A stretch of DNA of 64,000 nt from an uncultured Eubacteriales bacterium (GCA_934525675.1 CAKSZH010000011.1:25319-89318); one strand, 5' to 3'; numbered from the stretch's first letter, positions 7,884-17,421 are shown. Numbers and translations: made by a program. Notes: generated by a model not told the origin, from the letters alone.

Positions 7884-10800
7884 ATGCCGAAGAGAACGGA
7901 TCTGAAGAAAATACTGGTCATCGGTTCGGGACCGATTGTCATCGGTCAGGCGGCGGAGTTTGACTACGCCGGAACCCAGGCGTGCCTTGCCCTCAAGGAA
8001 GAGGGGTACGAGGTGGTGCTCTGCAACTCCAACCCCGCGACCATCATGACGGATACCTCCATCGCCGACAAGGTGTACATGGAGCCGCTGACGCTGGAAT
8101 ATCTTGCCCGCGTCATCCGCTTTGAGCGGCCCGACGCAATTGTCCCCGGCATCGGCGGGCAGACGGGGCTGAACCTCGCCATGCAGCTGGACAAGAAGGG
8201 AATTCTGAAGGAATGCCGCACCGAACTGCTCGGTACCTCCGGCGAGAGCATCGAGCGGGCGGAGGACAGAGAGCTGTTCAAAAAACTGTGCGAGGAGCTG
8301 GGCGAGCCGGTGCTTCCGTCGGTCACGGTACACGAGCTGGAGGAAGGCGTCCGCGCGGCGGAAGAGATCGGCTACCCGGTCGTCCTGCGTCCTGCGTTCA
8401 CGCTCGGCGGAACCGGCGGCGGATTTGCCGACAACGAGGCGGAATGCCGCACGCTTCTCAAGAATGCCCTGAAACTTTCCCCCGTCCACGAGGTACTGGT
8501 GGAGAAGAGCATCCGCGGCTACAAGGAGATCGAATACGAGGTGATCCGCGACGCGGCGGATACCGCCATCACCGTCTGCAACATGGAGAATCTGGATCCC
8601 GTCGGCGTGCATACCGGCGACTCCATCGTGGTCTGCCCGTCCCAGACGCTGACCAACAAGGAATACCAGATGCTCCGCGACAGTGCGCTCCGCATCATCC
8701 GTGCCCTGAAAATCGAGGGCGGGTGCAACGTGCAGTTTGCGCTGGACCCCCATTCCTTCCGTTACTACGTGATCGAGGTCAACCCCCGCGTGTCGCGTTC
8801 CTCCGCGCTTGCCTCCAAGGCGAGCGGTTATCCCATTGCCCGTGTGTCCGCCAAGATCGCGGTCGGCATGCATCTCGACGAGATCCGCATTGCCAACACG
8901 CCCGCGGCGTTTGAGCCGACGCTTGACTACGTGGTCACCAAAATGCCTCGCTTCCCGTTTGATAAATTCGCCACGGCAAACAACAAGCTCTCCACCCAGA
9001 TGAAAGCGACGGGTGAGGTCATGAGCGTGGGCAGAACCTTTGAAGAGAGCCTGCTCAAGGCAACGCGGTCGCTGGAGATCGGCGTGTGCCACCTCTATAT
9101 GGAGAAGTTCAACTCCTACTCCTATGACGAGCTGCTCGACTACATCTCCGAGAGCCGCGACGACCGCATCTACGCCATCGCCGAGCTGATCTGGCACGGC
9201 GCCGACCTCGGCGTGATCTGGGACAAGACCAGGATCGATATGTTCTTCCTTGAAAAGATCCGCAACATCATCGAAACCGAGACGCGGGTCAAAGCCGCGC
9301 CGCGCGATCTTGAAATTCTGAAGGAAGCAAAACGTATGGGATTTTCCGACGCGTACATCGCTCATCTGTGGGGATGCGACGAGGAGGAGGTTTACCGGAT
9401 GCGGGAGGCGCACGAAATATTCCCGGTCTATAAAATGATCGACACCTGCGCGTCCGAGTTTGAAAGCTATATCCCCTATTTCTACTCCACCTACGAAGAG
9501 GAAAACGAATCGGTCGTTTCCGATAAGAAGAAGGTCGTGGTGCTCGGCTCGGGACCCATCCGCATCGGGCAGGGCGTGGAATTCGACTATTCGACGGTCC
9601 ATGCGGTCAAGGCAATCCGCGAGGCGGGGTATGAGGCGATCATTATCAACAACAACCCCGAAACGGTCTCCACCGACTACACGACCACCGATAAGCTGTA
9701 TTTCGAGCCGCTCTGCACCGAGGATGTCATGAATATCCTGCACCTTGAGAAGCCGGAGGGCGTCATCGCGTCGCTCGGCGGGCAGACTGCCATCAATCTG
9801 GCGGCGCCGCTCACCGCGCGGGGTGTCCACCTGATCGGCACCGACTGCGATGCAATCGAAAAGGCGGAAAACCGCGACGCATTTGAAAAGGTCCTGCTTG
9901 CCCTCGGTATTCCCCAGCCCAAGGGCGAGGCGGTTACCAGGATCGAGGACGGCGTGCGGGCGGCAAAAGAGATCGGCTACCCCGTGCTGGTGCGCCCCTC
10001 CTTCGTGCTCGGCGGCCGCGCCATGCAGATCGTCGCCGATGAGGAACAGCTCCGCCATTACCTCCGTACCGCCGTTGAGATCGACGAAAAGAAGCCCGTG
10101 CTTGTGGACAAGTACATCCAGGGCAAAGAGGTCGAGGTGGATGCGGTGTGCGACGGGTGCGACGTGTTCGTCCCCGGCATCATGGAGCTGGTCGAGCGCA
10201 CGGGCGTGCATTCCGGCGACTCCATCAGCGTGTACCCCTCCTTCAGCCTGTCGGATAAGGTCAAAAAGACCATTCTGGATTACACAAAGAAGCTCGGACT
10301 CGGCATCGGCATCCGCGGACTCTTCAACATCCAGTTCATCGTGGATAAGGACGAAAAGGTGTACATCATCGAGGTCAACCCGCGCTCGTCCCGTACCGTG
10401 CCGTTCCTCTCCAAGGCGACGGGATACAGCCTTGCCGATATCGGCACCCTCGTCATGCTCGGCAAGACGCTCCGCGAGCAGGGGCTGTCCTCCGCATACC
10501 CCGCGGAAAAGAAGCGCTACTACGTCAAGGCGCCCGCGTTCTCCTTCTCCAAGCTGCACGGGCTGGACGCCTACCTCTCCCCGGAAATGAAATCCACGGG
10601 CGAGGCGATCGGATATGACAGAAGTCTGACCCGCGCACTCTACAAGGCGCTCCGCGCCTGCGGCATGAACGTGGTCAACTACGGCACCGTGCTTGCGACC
10701 ATTGCCGACAAGGACAAAGAAGAGGCACTGCCACTCATCCGCCGCTTCTACAACATGGGCTTCAACATTCAGGCGACAGCCGGAACCGCCGCGTTTCTCA

Positions 10801-11066
10801 AGGCACACGGTATCCGTACCCACGCGCTCGGCAAGATCAGCGACGGAAGCGAAGAGATCCCCGACGCGATCCGCGGCGGGTACGTGACCTATGTCATCAA
10901 CACACGGGACATGAATTCCTCCGGCGTTTTGTCGGACGGCTACGAAATCCGCCAGTGCGCGGTGGAAAACAACGTGACCATGTTCACGGCGCTGGACACC
11001 GTCAAGGTTCTTTTGGACGTTTTGGAGGAGATGACCATCGGGATCTCCACCATTGACGGAGAGTGA
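7884..11066 (+). CDS. carB: Carbamoyl-phosphate synthase large subunit
   Basis: 1060 residues, full length. Two homologous ATP-grasp synthetase halves each begin with the same glycine-rich motif (GSGPIVIGQ near residue 13, GSGPIRIGQ near residue 556), and a C-terminal allosteric MGS-like domain carries QATAGTAAFLK. It makes carbamoyl phosphate from bicarbonate, ammonia and two ATP. It sits 13 bases after carA with a strong binding site (GGAGGGCGGAG). Nothing appears missing. Confidence 0.97.
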   Translation: MPKRTDLKKILVIGSGPIVIGQAAEFDYAGTQACLALKEEGYEVVLCNSNPATIMTDTSIADKVYMEPLTLEYLARVIRFERPDAIVPGIGGQTGLNLAMQLDKKGILKECRTELLGTSGESIERAEDRELFKKLCEELGEPVLPSVTVHELEEGVRAAEEIGYPVVLRPAFTLGGTGGGFADNEAECRTLLKNALKLSPVHEVLVEKSIRGYKEIEYEVIRDAADTAITVCNMENLDPVGVHTGDSIVVCPSQTLTNKEYQMLRDSALRIIRALKIEGGCNVQFALDPHSFRYYVIEVNPRVSRSSALASKASGYPIARVSAKIAVGMHLDEIRIANTPAAFEPTLDYVVTKMPRFPFDKFATANNKLSTQMKATGEVMSVGRTFEESLLKATRSLEIGVCHLYMEKFNSYSYDELLDYISESRDDRIYAIAELIWHGADLGVIWDKTRIDMFFLEKIRNIIETETRVKAAPRDLEILKEAKRMGFSDAYIAHLWGCDEEEVYRMREAHEIFPVYKMIDTCASEFESYIPYFYSTYEEENESVVSDKKKVVVLGSGPIRIGQGVEFDYSTVHAVKAIREAGYEAIIINNNPETVSTDYTTTDKLYFEPLCTEDVMNILHLEKPEGVIASLGGQTAINLAAPLTARGVHLIGTDCDAIEKAENRDAFEKVLLALGIPQPKGEAVTRIEDGVRAAKEIGYPVLVRPSFVLGGRAMQIVADEEQLRHYLRTAVEIDEKKPVLVDKYIQGKEVEVDAVCDGCDVFVPGIMELVERTGVHSGDSISVYPSFSLSDKVKKTILDYTKKLGLGIGIRGLFNIQFIVDKDEKVYIIEVNPRSSRTVPFLSKATGYSLADIGTLVMLGKTLREQGLSSAYPAEKKRYYVKAPAFSFSKLHGLDAYLSPEMKSTGEAIGYDRSLTRALYKALRACGMNVVNYGTVLATIADKDKEEALPLIRRFYNMGFNIQATAGTAAFLKAHGIRTHALGKISDGSEEIPDAIRGGYVTYVINTRDMNSSGVLSDGYEIRQCAVENNVTMFTALDTVKVLLDVLEEMTIGISTIDGE

Positions 11067-11178
11067 CGCCCCGCAGGAAGACCGGAAACACGGGAAAAGC
11101 AACAACAAACCGGCAGATCCGGACAGCCGGCAGACGCCGGCTCCGGAATATACAAGGAAAGGACAAAGGGTATACCGT

Positions 11179-11925
11179 ATGAAACAGGGCTTCTTCCGGG
11201 TGACGGAAAACCGTCCCCTGACTAACCCCGGAGGGGGTGGACAGATTTTTCTGATGAAGCTGGAGGGCGACACACAGGCGATCACGCGCCCCGGGCAGTT
11301 CGTCAACCTGAAGATCGACGGGCTGTATCTCCGCCGCCCGATCTCGGTATGCGACTGTGAGGGCGATACGCTGACGCTCATCTACCGCGTGGTCGGCAAG
11401 GGAACCGAACGCATGGCGGCGGCTGTCCCCGGCGACCGCTTCGACCTTCTGACGGGTCTCGGCAACGGATACGATACACAAAAGAGCGGCGACCGTCCGC
11501 TGCTCATCGGCGGCGGAGTCGGCATCCCTCCGCTCTACCTGCTCGCAAAAAGGCTGATCGCAGAGGGCAAACACGTTTCGGTTATCCTCGGCTTCAATTC
11601 GGCGGACGAAATGTTTTTCCGCGAAGAGTTTTCCGCCCTCGGCGCGGACGTGACCGTCGCCACGGCGGACGGCTCTTACGGAGTGCGCGGCTTTGTGACC
11701 GACGCAATGCCGAAGGACGGGTACACCTACTTTTACACCTGCGGACCCGAGCCGATGGAAAAGGCGATCGACCGCGTCGCCGTGACGGGCGGACAGTTCA
11801 GCTTTGAGGAGCGCATGGGTTGCGGCTTCGGCGCCTGCATGGGCTGTTCCTGCAAGACCAAATACGGAAACAAACGCATCTGCCGCGACGGACCGGTGCT
11901 GGAAAGGGAGGAGATCATATGGTGA
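11179..11925 (+). CDS. pyrK: Dihydroorotate dehydrogenase electron-transfer subunit
   Basis: 248 residues. A ferredoxin-reductase-type FAD domain (LRRPISV, GKGT) is followed by an NAD-type domain (GGGVGIPPLY) and a C-terminal [2Fe-2S] site with four cysteines (CGFGACMGCSCK and C in RICRDGP). It passes electrons from PyrD to NAD. Start chosen at ATG 11179; the frame extends upstream to 11053, inside the end of carB, but the added residues are lysine- and proline-rich linker-like sequence. Overlaps pyrD by seven bases. Confidence 0.93.
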   Translation: MKQGFFRVTENRPLTNPGGGGQIFLMKLEGDTQAITRPGQFVNLKIDGLYLRRPISVCDCEGDTLTLIYRVVGKGTERMAAAVPGDRFDLLTGLGNGYDTQKSGDRPLLIGGGVGIPPLYLLAKRLIAEGKHVSVILGFNSADEMFFREEFSALGADVTVATADGSYGVRGFVTDAMPKDGYTYFYTCGPEPMEKAIDRVAVTGGQFSFEERMGCGFGACMGCSCKTKYGNKRICRDGPVLEREEIIW

Positions 11926-12830
11926 ACACAAGCGTTACGCTGTCGGGCATCCGGCTCGACAACCCCGTGATCCCCGCGTCGGGCACCTTCGGATACGGAT
12001 ACGAATTCGCGGAGCTGTATGACATCAACTGTCTCGGCAGTCTCAGCTTCAAGGGCACGACGCGGGAAGCGCGCTTCGGCAACCCAACGCCGCGCATTGC
12101 CGACTGCGAGGCGGGAATGCTCAACTCGGTCGGGCTTCAGAATCCCGGCGTGGAGGCGGTGCTCTCCCGGGAGTTGCCGCGCCTGCGTGCCTGCTTTCAC
12201 AAGCCGGTCGTGGCAAACGTCAGCGGCTTTTCGGTGGACGAATACACAGAGACCTGCCGCCTCCTTGACGGGGAAGACTGTATCGGCTGGTTTGAGGTCA
12301 ATATCTCCTGCCCCAATGTTCACGGCGGCGGAATGAGCTTCGGCACCTCGCCGGGAGCCGCGGCAGAGGTGACAAGAGCCGTCCGTGCGGCGGTGACAAA
12401 GCCGGTCTACATCAAGCTGTCCCCCAATGTAACCGACATTGTTGCAATCGCAAAAGCGTGCGAGGATGCCGGCGCCGACGGGATCAGCATGATCAATACC
12501 CTGATGGGAATGCGGATCGACTTTGCCCGGCGCAAGCCGGTGCTGGCAAACCGTTCGGGCGGATATTCCGGTCCCGCGATCAAGCCGGTCGCCCTGTCCA
12601 TGGTGTACCGCGTTTACGAAGCGGTGCGCATCCCGATCATCGGAATGGGCGGGATTTCGACGGCGGAGGACGTGATCGAAATGATGCTTGCCGGTGCGAC
12701 GGCGGTGGAGGTCGGTGCGGCGAATCTCGTCGATCCCTTTGCCTCTAAGAAGATCGTGGACGATTTGCCCCGCGTCATGGAAAAGTACGGAATCGAACAT
12801 CTTACGGATATCATAGGAGGAGCACACTGA
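11919..12830 (+). CDS. pyrD: Dihydroorotate dehydrogenase, class 1B catalytic subunit
   Basis: 303 residues, a TIM-barrel FMN enzyme. The class 1 catalytic cysteine is seen in NISCPNVHGG near residue 130, and the FMN phosphate site in GMGGISTAEDV near residue 246. The adjacent pyrK makes this the NAD-dependent type 1B enzyme. ATG at 11919 follows GGGAGGAG and overlaps the pyrK stop. Confidence 0.95.
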   Translation: MVNTSVTLSGIRLDNPVIPASGTFGYGYEFAELYDINCLGSLSFKGTTREARFGNPTPRIADCEAGMLNSVGLQNPGVEAVLSRELPRLRACFHKPVVANVSGFSVDEYTETCRLLDGEDCIGWFEVNISCPNVHGGGMSFGTSPGAAAEVTRAVRAAVTKPVYIKLSPNVTDIVAIAKACEDAGADGISMINTLMGMRIDFARRKPVLANRSGGYSGPAIKPVALSMVYRVYEAVRIPIIGMGGISTAEDVIEMMLAGATAVEVGAANLVDPFASKKIVDDLPRVMEKYGIEHLTDIIGGAH

Positions 12831-13540
12831 TGGGAAAAGACGTAATCATTGCCTGCGATTTTGCGGGCAGGGAAGAAACCATGCGCTTCCTCAGCCGGTT
12901 CGGCGAGGAAAAGCCGTTTCTCAAGATCGGCATGGAGCTGTTTTACGCTGCGGGACCGGATATGGTAAGGGAAATCAAGAGCCTCGGATACCGCGTGTTT
13001 CTGGATCTCAAGCTGCACGATATTCCGAATACCGTCAAAAAGGCGATGGCGGTGCTCTCGGAGCTTCGGGTGGATATGTGCAACCTGCACGCGGCGGGAA
13101 CCCGCGCCATGATGGAAGCGGCGCTCGAAGGGCTGACCCGTCCCGACGGTAGCCGTCCGTTGCTCATCGCCGTGACCCAGCTGACCTCGACGAGCGAGGA
13201 GCGTATGAAGAACGAACTGCTCATCGACGCGCCCATTGACGAGGTGGTCATGCGCTACGCGGAAAACGCTCGCGCGGCGGGGCTGGACGGTGTGGTCTGC
13301 TCACCTCTGGAATCCCCCAAGGTACACGCCGCCTGCGGGAAGGATTTTCTCACCGTTACGCCGGGGATCCGGTTTGCCGCGGCGGGCGGGTTCTCCAATG
13401 TCGGCGATCAGGTGCGGGTGACCACGCCTGCCGACGCGAAGAAGCTCGGCTCGGATTACATTGTGGTCGGCAGACCCATTACCGCCGCCGAGGATCCTGT
13501 CACCGCATACCGCCGCGCGATCGCGGAGTTTACCGACTGA
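12830..13540 (+). CDS. pyrF: Orotidine-5'-phosphate decarboxylase
   Basis: 236 residues, subfamily 1 length. The signature DLKLHDIPNTV carries the catalytic Lys-Asp array, and the C-terminal phosphate-binding motif GSDYIVVGRPIT is intact. It performs the last step to UMP. The start overlaps the pyrD stop (TGATG) behind AGGAGGAG. Confidence 0.95.
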   Translation: MGKDVIIACDFAGREETMRFLSRFGEEKPFLKIGMELFYAAGPDMVREIKSLGYRVFLDLKLHDIPNTVKKAMAVLSELRVDMCNLHAAGTRAMMEAALEGLTRPDGSRPLLIAVTQLTSTSEERMKNELLIDAPIDEVVMRYAENARAAGLDGVVCSPLESPKVHAACGKDFLTVTPGIRFAAAGGFSNVGDQVRVTTPADAKKLGSDYIVVGRPITAAEDPVTAYRRAIAEFTD

Positions 13541-13627
13541 CACGCCGGGAAACGGATTGCCGGACGGTTCGGGAGCCGGATCCCAAAAAATAAAATCTGT
13601 ACTGAAACGACAAAGGAGTATCAAGAT

Positions 13628-14275
13628 ATGGAAGCACGGGAAATGAAAATTGCGGAAGACCTTCTTTCGATCCGGGCGGTATTCTTCCGTCCCAACGAGC
13701 CGTTTACATGGGCGAGCGGCATCAAAAGCCCCGTCTATTGCGACAACCGCCTCACCCTGACCGCTCCCGCCGTCCGGAACGACGTGGAGACCGGGCTTGC
13801 GGAGCTGATCCGCGAAAATTACCCCACCGCCGAGGTGCTGATGGGTACCTCCACCGCGGGCATCGCGCACGCCGCGATCACCGCACATCTGCTCGGAATG
13901 CCGATGGGATACGTCCGCTCGGGTGCAAAGGACCATGGCAGAGGAAATCAGATTGAGGGCAAGCTGGAAAAGGGACAGCGCGTTGTGGTGGTGGAGGACC
14001 TCATTTCCACCGGCGGCAGTGTGCTGGAGGTCGTCAATGTCCTCAGAGAAGCGGGTGCCGAGGTGCTCGGCATCGTGTCCATCTTCACCTACGGCATGAA
14101 GAAGGGCAGGGAACGCCTTGCCGCCGCCGGTGTCCGGAACATCAGCCTGACCAATTTCGACTGCGTTGCCGAGGTCGCCGCGAAGACGGGCTACATCCGC
14201 CCCGAGGACGTGAAGCGTCTCATCGCGTTCCGCAACAATCCCTCCGACGAATCCTGGATCGGAGGCGGCAGATGA
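13628..14275 (+). CDS. pyrE: Orotate phosphoribosyltransferase
   Basis: 215 residues. The PRPP-binding signature VVVVEDLISTGGS lies near residue 118, and the N-terminal FTWASGIKSPVYCDNR block matches the family. It joins orotate to PRPP to form OMP. It is 87 bases after pyrF, with AAGGAG upstream, and overlaps pyrB by four bases. Confidence 0.95.
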   Translation: MEAREMKIAEDLLSIRAVFFRPNEPFTWASGIKSPVYCDNRLTLTAPAVRNDVETGLAELIRENYPTAEVLMGTSTAGIAHAAITAHLLGMPMGYVRSGAKDHGRGNQIEGKLEKGQRVVVVEDLISTGGSVLEVVNVLREAGAEVLGIVSIFTYGMKKGRERLAAAGVRNISLTNFDCVAEVAAKTGYIRPEDVKRLIAFRNNPSDESWIGGGR

Positions 14276-15222
14276 GAAGCCTCACGGACATCCGCGAGCT
14301 GTCCGCGGACGAGCTTGACGGACTGATCGCGGTCGCAAACGATATCATTGAAAACCCAAAGAAGTACAGCGAGGCGTGCCGCGGCAAAAAGCTGGCAACG
14401 CTGTTCTTCGAGCCGTCCACCAGAACCCGCCTCAGCTTCGAGGCGGCAATGTACGAGCTCGGCGGAAATGTGCTGTCGGTCGCGTCCGCCGCGTCCTCCT
14501 CCGCTTCAAAGGGGGAGAGCGTCGCGGATACGGCAAGGGTCGTTTCCTGTTACGCGGACATCATCGCCATGCGTCACCCAAAAGAGGGCGCGCCGCTGGT
14601 CGCCTCCATGCATGCGACGGTGCCGGTCATCAACGCCGGGGACGGCGGTCACAACCACCCGACTCAGACGCTTGCCGATCTTCTGACCATTCAGCGTGAG
14701 AAGGGAAGGCTCGGAAATCTGACCGTCGGGCTTTGCGGCGACCTCAAGTTCGGCAGAACGGTGCATTCTCTTATCGCAGCCCTGTCGCGCTACGAGGGTG
14801 TGCGCTTTGTGCTCATTTCGCCCGACGAGCTGAAGCTTCCGAGCTATGTCAAGAAGGATATTCTGAAGAAAAACAACATTGACTACGTGCAGACCTCCGA
14901 TCTTTCCTCCGTCATGCCGGAGCTTGACGTGCTCTACATGACGCGGGTCCAGAGGGAACGCTTCTTCAACGAGGAGGATTACCTCCGTCTGCGCGACAGC
15001 TACATCCTGACACCCGACAAGCTGAAGAATGCAAAATCCGATCTCGCCATTCTGCATCCGCTTCCGCGTGTCAACGAGATTGCGGTCGCCATCGACGACG
15101 ATCCCCGTGCCTGCTATTTCAAGCAGGTGCTCTACGGCAAGTATATGCGTATGGCTCTGATCCTCAAACTTTTGGACATCCGCGTGCCGGATGCCGCCGA
15201 CGGGAAGGAGGTGCGCGCATGA
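14272..15222 (+). CDS. pyrB: Aspartate carbamoyltransferase catalytic chain
   Basis: 316 residues. The carbamoyl-phosphate site FFEPSTRTRLSFE is near residue 46; the 80s loop (SSSASKGES) and HPLPRV are also present. It makes carbamoyl-aspartate. The neighbouring pyrI implies the heteromeric, allosterically controlled enzyme. Starts inside pyrE (ATGA overlap). Confidence 0.96.
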   Translation: MRSLTDIRELSADELDGLIAVANDIIENPKKYSEACRGKKLATLFFEPSTRTRLSFEAAMYELGGNVLSVASAASSSASKGESVADTARVVSCYADIIAMRHPKEGAPLVASMHATVPVINAGDGGHNHPTQTLADLLTIQREKGRLGNLTVGLCGDLKFGRTVHSLIAALSRYEGVRFVLISPDELKLPSYVKKDILKKNNIDYVQTSDLSSVMPELDVLYMTRVQRERFFNEEDYLRLRDSYILTPDKLKNAKSDLAILHPLPRVNEIAVAIDDDPRACYFKQVLYGKYMRMALILKLLDIRVPDAADGKEVRA

Positions 15223-15647
15223 ATATCGACGCGATCAGAAACGGAATCGTCATCGATCACATCACCGCGGGACGCGGGATGGAAATTTACCGTCTGCTTC
15301 ATCTGGATTCGCTTGACTGTTCGGTTGCCATCATCAAGAACGTGACGAGCGCCAAGATGGGGAAAAAGGACATCATCAAAATTGATGCCGACCTGCCGCT
15401 TGACATGGACATCCTCGGCTACGTCGATCCCGGCATTACGGTGGACATCATCCGGAACGGAGAGCTTGCCGAAAAGCGCCGCATGGATCTGCCCGAACGT
15501 CTGACCAATGTCATCTTCTGCAAGAATCCCCGCTGTATCACCTCTACGGAGCAGGAATTGCCTCACGTATTCCGCCTCTCCGACAGAGAGGGGCGCGTCT
15601 ACCGCTGTCTGTACTGCGAAACCAAGGCGAAGACCGCGGAATCATAA
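15219..15647 (+). CDS. pyrI: Aspartate carbamoyltransferase regulatory chain
   Basis: 142 residues. An N-terminal allosteric nucleotide-binding domain (IDHITAGRGMEIYRLL) is followed by a zinc domain with all four cysteines (CKNPRC and CLYC spacing). It binds CTP and ATP and assembles with PyrB. AAGGAGG precedes the ATG, which overlaps the pyrB stop. It is the last gene of the operon; a strong terminator lies 128 bases on. Confidence 0.95.
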   Translation: MNIDAIRNGIVIDHITAGRGMEIYRLLHLDSLDCSVAIIKNVTSAKMGKKDIIKIDADLPLDMDILGYVDPGITVDIIRNGELAEKRRMDLPERLTNVIFCKNPRCITSTEQELPHVFRLSDREGRVYRCLYCETKAKTAES

Positions 15648-15673
15648 AACTTATGTTTATCCGCCGCGGCGGC

Positions 15674-15760
15674 GCGGTGCCCGCCGGGAGGCTCGCGAAG
15701 CCCGTGCCGGGCGCCGCTTCGCCCCCGGATCCCGCGCCGTTCCGCGGCTCCCCCGTATTC
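15674..15760 (+). repeat. Dispersed GC-rich intergenic repeat, copy 1
   Basis: About 85 bases after pyrI resemble 52533-52617. Shared blocks in order are GGTGCCCGCCGGG, GGCTCGCG, CCCCCGGATCCC and GCGGCTCC. Both copies are in intergenic sequence and the middle differs in length. Confidence 0.6.
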
Positions 15761-15774
15761 CTCAATAAAAAACG

Positions 15775-15808
15775 CCCGTACCTCTTTTTTCGGAGGTACG
15801 GGTTCTTT
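15775..15808 (+). terminator. Terminator of the pyr operon
   Basis: Perfect 10-base stem CCCGTACCTC / GAGGTACGGG (15775-15784, 15793-15802) followed by TTCTTTAATT. The A-rich stretch before it means it can also serve the minus-strand gene ending at 15837. Confidence 0.85.
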
Positions 15809-15836
15809 AATTCTCTTGTTTGCCTGTATCGTTTCT

Positions 15837-16688
15837 TTATTTGTTCGCCGGCTCCGGCTTGACATCCACGTTCCCGAGACGCTCCTCGCAGGCGACCATC
15901 AGCTCTCTTGCCGCCGCACTGATTTCACGGTCGTTGTGCGTGCGGATAAATTCCTCGTCAAAGGTGCCGAGAATGTCCATACGTACCCGCGTCGCTCTCC
16001 ACGGTCCCCGGCGGTGTACATCCCGGGAGCCCGACATATGTACAACAACGACCGGTACCTTCGCCCGCTTCGCGGCAAAGAATACGCCGTCGTGGAAGGG
16101 AAGCAGTTCCCCGGTGCGGCTTCTCGTCCCCTCCGGAAAAATACTGTAGGACAGTTCCCCCGCCTCCATTGCAAGAGATGCGTTGCGGATGGTGCGTACC
16201 GCGTTCATCGCGTTTTCCCGGTCGATCGGCAAAAACGCGCTTTCCTGCAGATACCTGCCGATCACCGGGATCGCATAGTTCTCCGGCTTGGAAATGAACG
16301 CGAGTTTGTGGCGGCGCAGTTTAACCATCATGGTCATGTGATCGTAATTGGAAAGATGATTGGATACAAGCAGGAACGTCTTTCCGGGCTTCGGCAGATG
16401 CTCGGTTCCCGTCACTGTTACCCGGACCCGCATGAAGCGGAGGGCAATGGAGTACGCCTCAATCAAAAGAAACCGGTAGAACGGGTTCTGCGGGCGGCGA
16501 TCCGGCGAGGGCGGATCCACCTTTTTAATCGCAAGCGACGCAATGATCGCAAAAAGGAAAAACAGTGTACAAAACGCGACAACGTACCCGAAAAACAAGG
16601 GGATGGCATACAGAAAATGCATATGCGTGCAAAGCACGGTGACCGCTGCCCCCACAAGGGACAGAACGGGAATCAGAACGGAAATCAT
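15837..16688 (-). CDS. 1-acyl-sn-glycerol-3-phosphate acyltransferase-like membrane protein
   Basis: 283 residues. Two N-terminal membrane segments (about residues 4-25 and 29-53) are followed by a PlsC-type acyltransferase domain: the HX4D motif in SNHLSNYDHM near residue 110 and the substrate motif FPEGTRSR near residue 186. It acylates lysophosphatidate, or a related acceptor, at the membrane. GAGGAGG precedes the ATG. It is in one transcript with the TetR gene, divergent from the patatin and fatty-acid genes. Confidence 0.85.
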   Translation of the reverse strand: MISVLIPVLSLVGAAVTVLCTHMHFLYAIPLFFGYVVAFCTLFFLFAIIASLAIKKVDPPSPDRRPQNPFYRFLLIEAYSIALRFMRVRVTVTGTEHLPKPGKTFLLVSNHLSNYDHMTMMVKLRRHKLAFISKPENYAIPVIGRYLQESAFLPIDRENAMNAVRTIRNASLAMEAGELSYSIFPEGTRSRTGELLPFHDGVFFAAKRAKVPVVVVHMSGSRDVHRRGPWRATRVRMDILGTFDEEFIRTHNDREISAAARELMVACEERLGNVDVKPEPANK

Positions 16689-16698
16689 GACATCCTCC

Positions 16699-17292
16699 TC
16701 ATTGAACGTTGCTCTCCGGGTGGAACAGCTGCGGAATCACCCGGATTCCCTCCAGCATCAGCCCGGTAATCAGGCGCGAAACCTCGTCAAACGGCAGCTG
16801 TTTGCCCTCCCGGATCCAATCCACGTAAACGGCGGCGGCGCCGCCGATGAAATATTCCAGCGCGGCGGATGCGGCGCTTTCCCTGCCTTCCGGGACGACG
16901 ATGGAGTGCAGGATCTGATCCTTGAGCACCTTTTTAAGCTTGTCCGCAATAAAAGTATAATTGCGCATGGAGACCAGATTTTCGAAAAACTGCGGATTGC
17001 TCGCGTAGAGGGTGTTAATAAATTGAAGAAAATGCTGCGGACCGAGACTGTATTCGTCGATCATCACGTCCTCAAAAAAATAGGCGATGCTTCCGACAAT
17101 CTCATCCTCCAGCTCTGAGAGAATCTCTTCGGGGCTTGTGTAATGCGAGTAAAAAGTCTTGCGGTTGATGCACGCCGCGTCCGCGATCTCCTTGACCGTG
17201 ATCTGCGACAGCGGTTTCTCTTCCAGAATTTTCAGAAGCGCGGACCGGATCTCCCGCTTGGTTTTGATGACGCGTTTGTCTTCCTGATTCAT
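16699..17292 (-). CDS. TetR-family regulator
   Basis: 197 residues. The N-terminal helix-turn-helix contains SQITVKEIADAACINRKTFY and YSHYTSPEEIL, typical of TetR/AcrR proteins. The C-terminal ligand domain (residues about 75-190) is hydrophobic and family-variable. ATG at 17292 is preferred to the upstream in-frame start because the HTH begins normally from it. It faces the patatin promoter and is 10 bases from an acyltransferase gene, so it probably senses an acyl compound and controls the divergent lipid operon. Confidence 0.87.
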   Translation of the reverse strand: MNQEDKRVIKTKREIRSALLKILEEKPLSQITVKEIADAACINRKTFYSHYTSPEEILSELEDEIVGSIAYFFEDVMIDEYSLGPQHFLQFINTLYASNPQFFENLVSMRNYTFIADKLKKVLKDQILHSIVVPEGRESAASAALEYFIGGAAAVYVDWIREGKQLPFDEVSRLITGLMLEGIRVIPQLFHPESNVQ

Positions 17293-17373
17293 GCGCGATT
17301 CCTTCCGATGAAATTTTTGGAGAAGGTCACGGTTAAGTAACACATCCGTCCGTATCTGTCCCATAAACCCCGT

Positions 17374-17389
17374 TCACGAAAACCCGTGA
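17374..17389. promoter_or_regulatory. Candidate TetR operator
   Basis: Imperfect inverted repeat TCACG-AAAACC-CGTGA in the divergent region, ending three bases before the -35 box of the patatin promoter. This is where a TetR-type regulator would bind. It is an inference from position and symmetry. Confidence 0.4.
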
Positions 17390-17392
17390 CCG

Positions 17393-17421
17393 TTGACAAC
17401 CTGTCCGGACTATGGTATATT
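17393..17421 (+). promoter_or_regulatory. Strong promoter for the lipid operon
   Basis: TTGACA at 17393-17398, exactly 17 bases, then TATATT at 17416-17421. Close to the sigma-A consensus. It points to the patatin gene and may drive genes as far as the thioesterase. Confidence 0.85.

Noticed and set aside
11053..11178. Upstream extension of PyrK from 11053
   Set aside because: The extra 42 residues are low-complexity and overlap the carB end; ATG at 11179 is more typical of PyrK length.
7725..11381. A 1218-residue open frame opposite carA, carB and pyrK
   Set aside because: It is an antisense shadow from the high GC at third codon positions of carB; the product is histidine/valine-rich with no family resemblance and no binding site.
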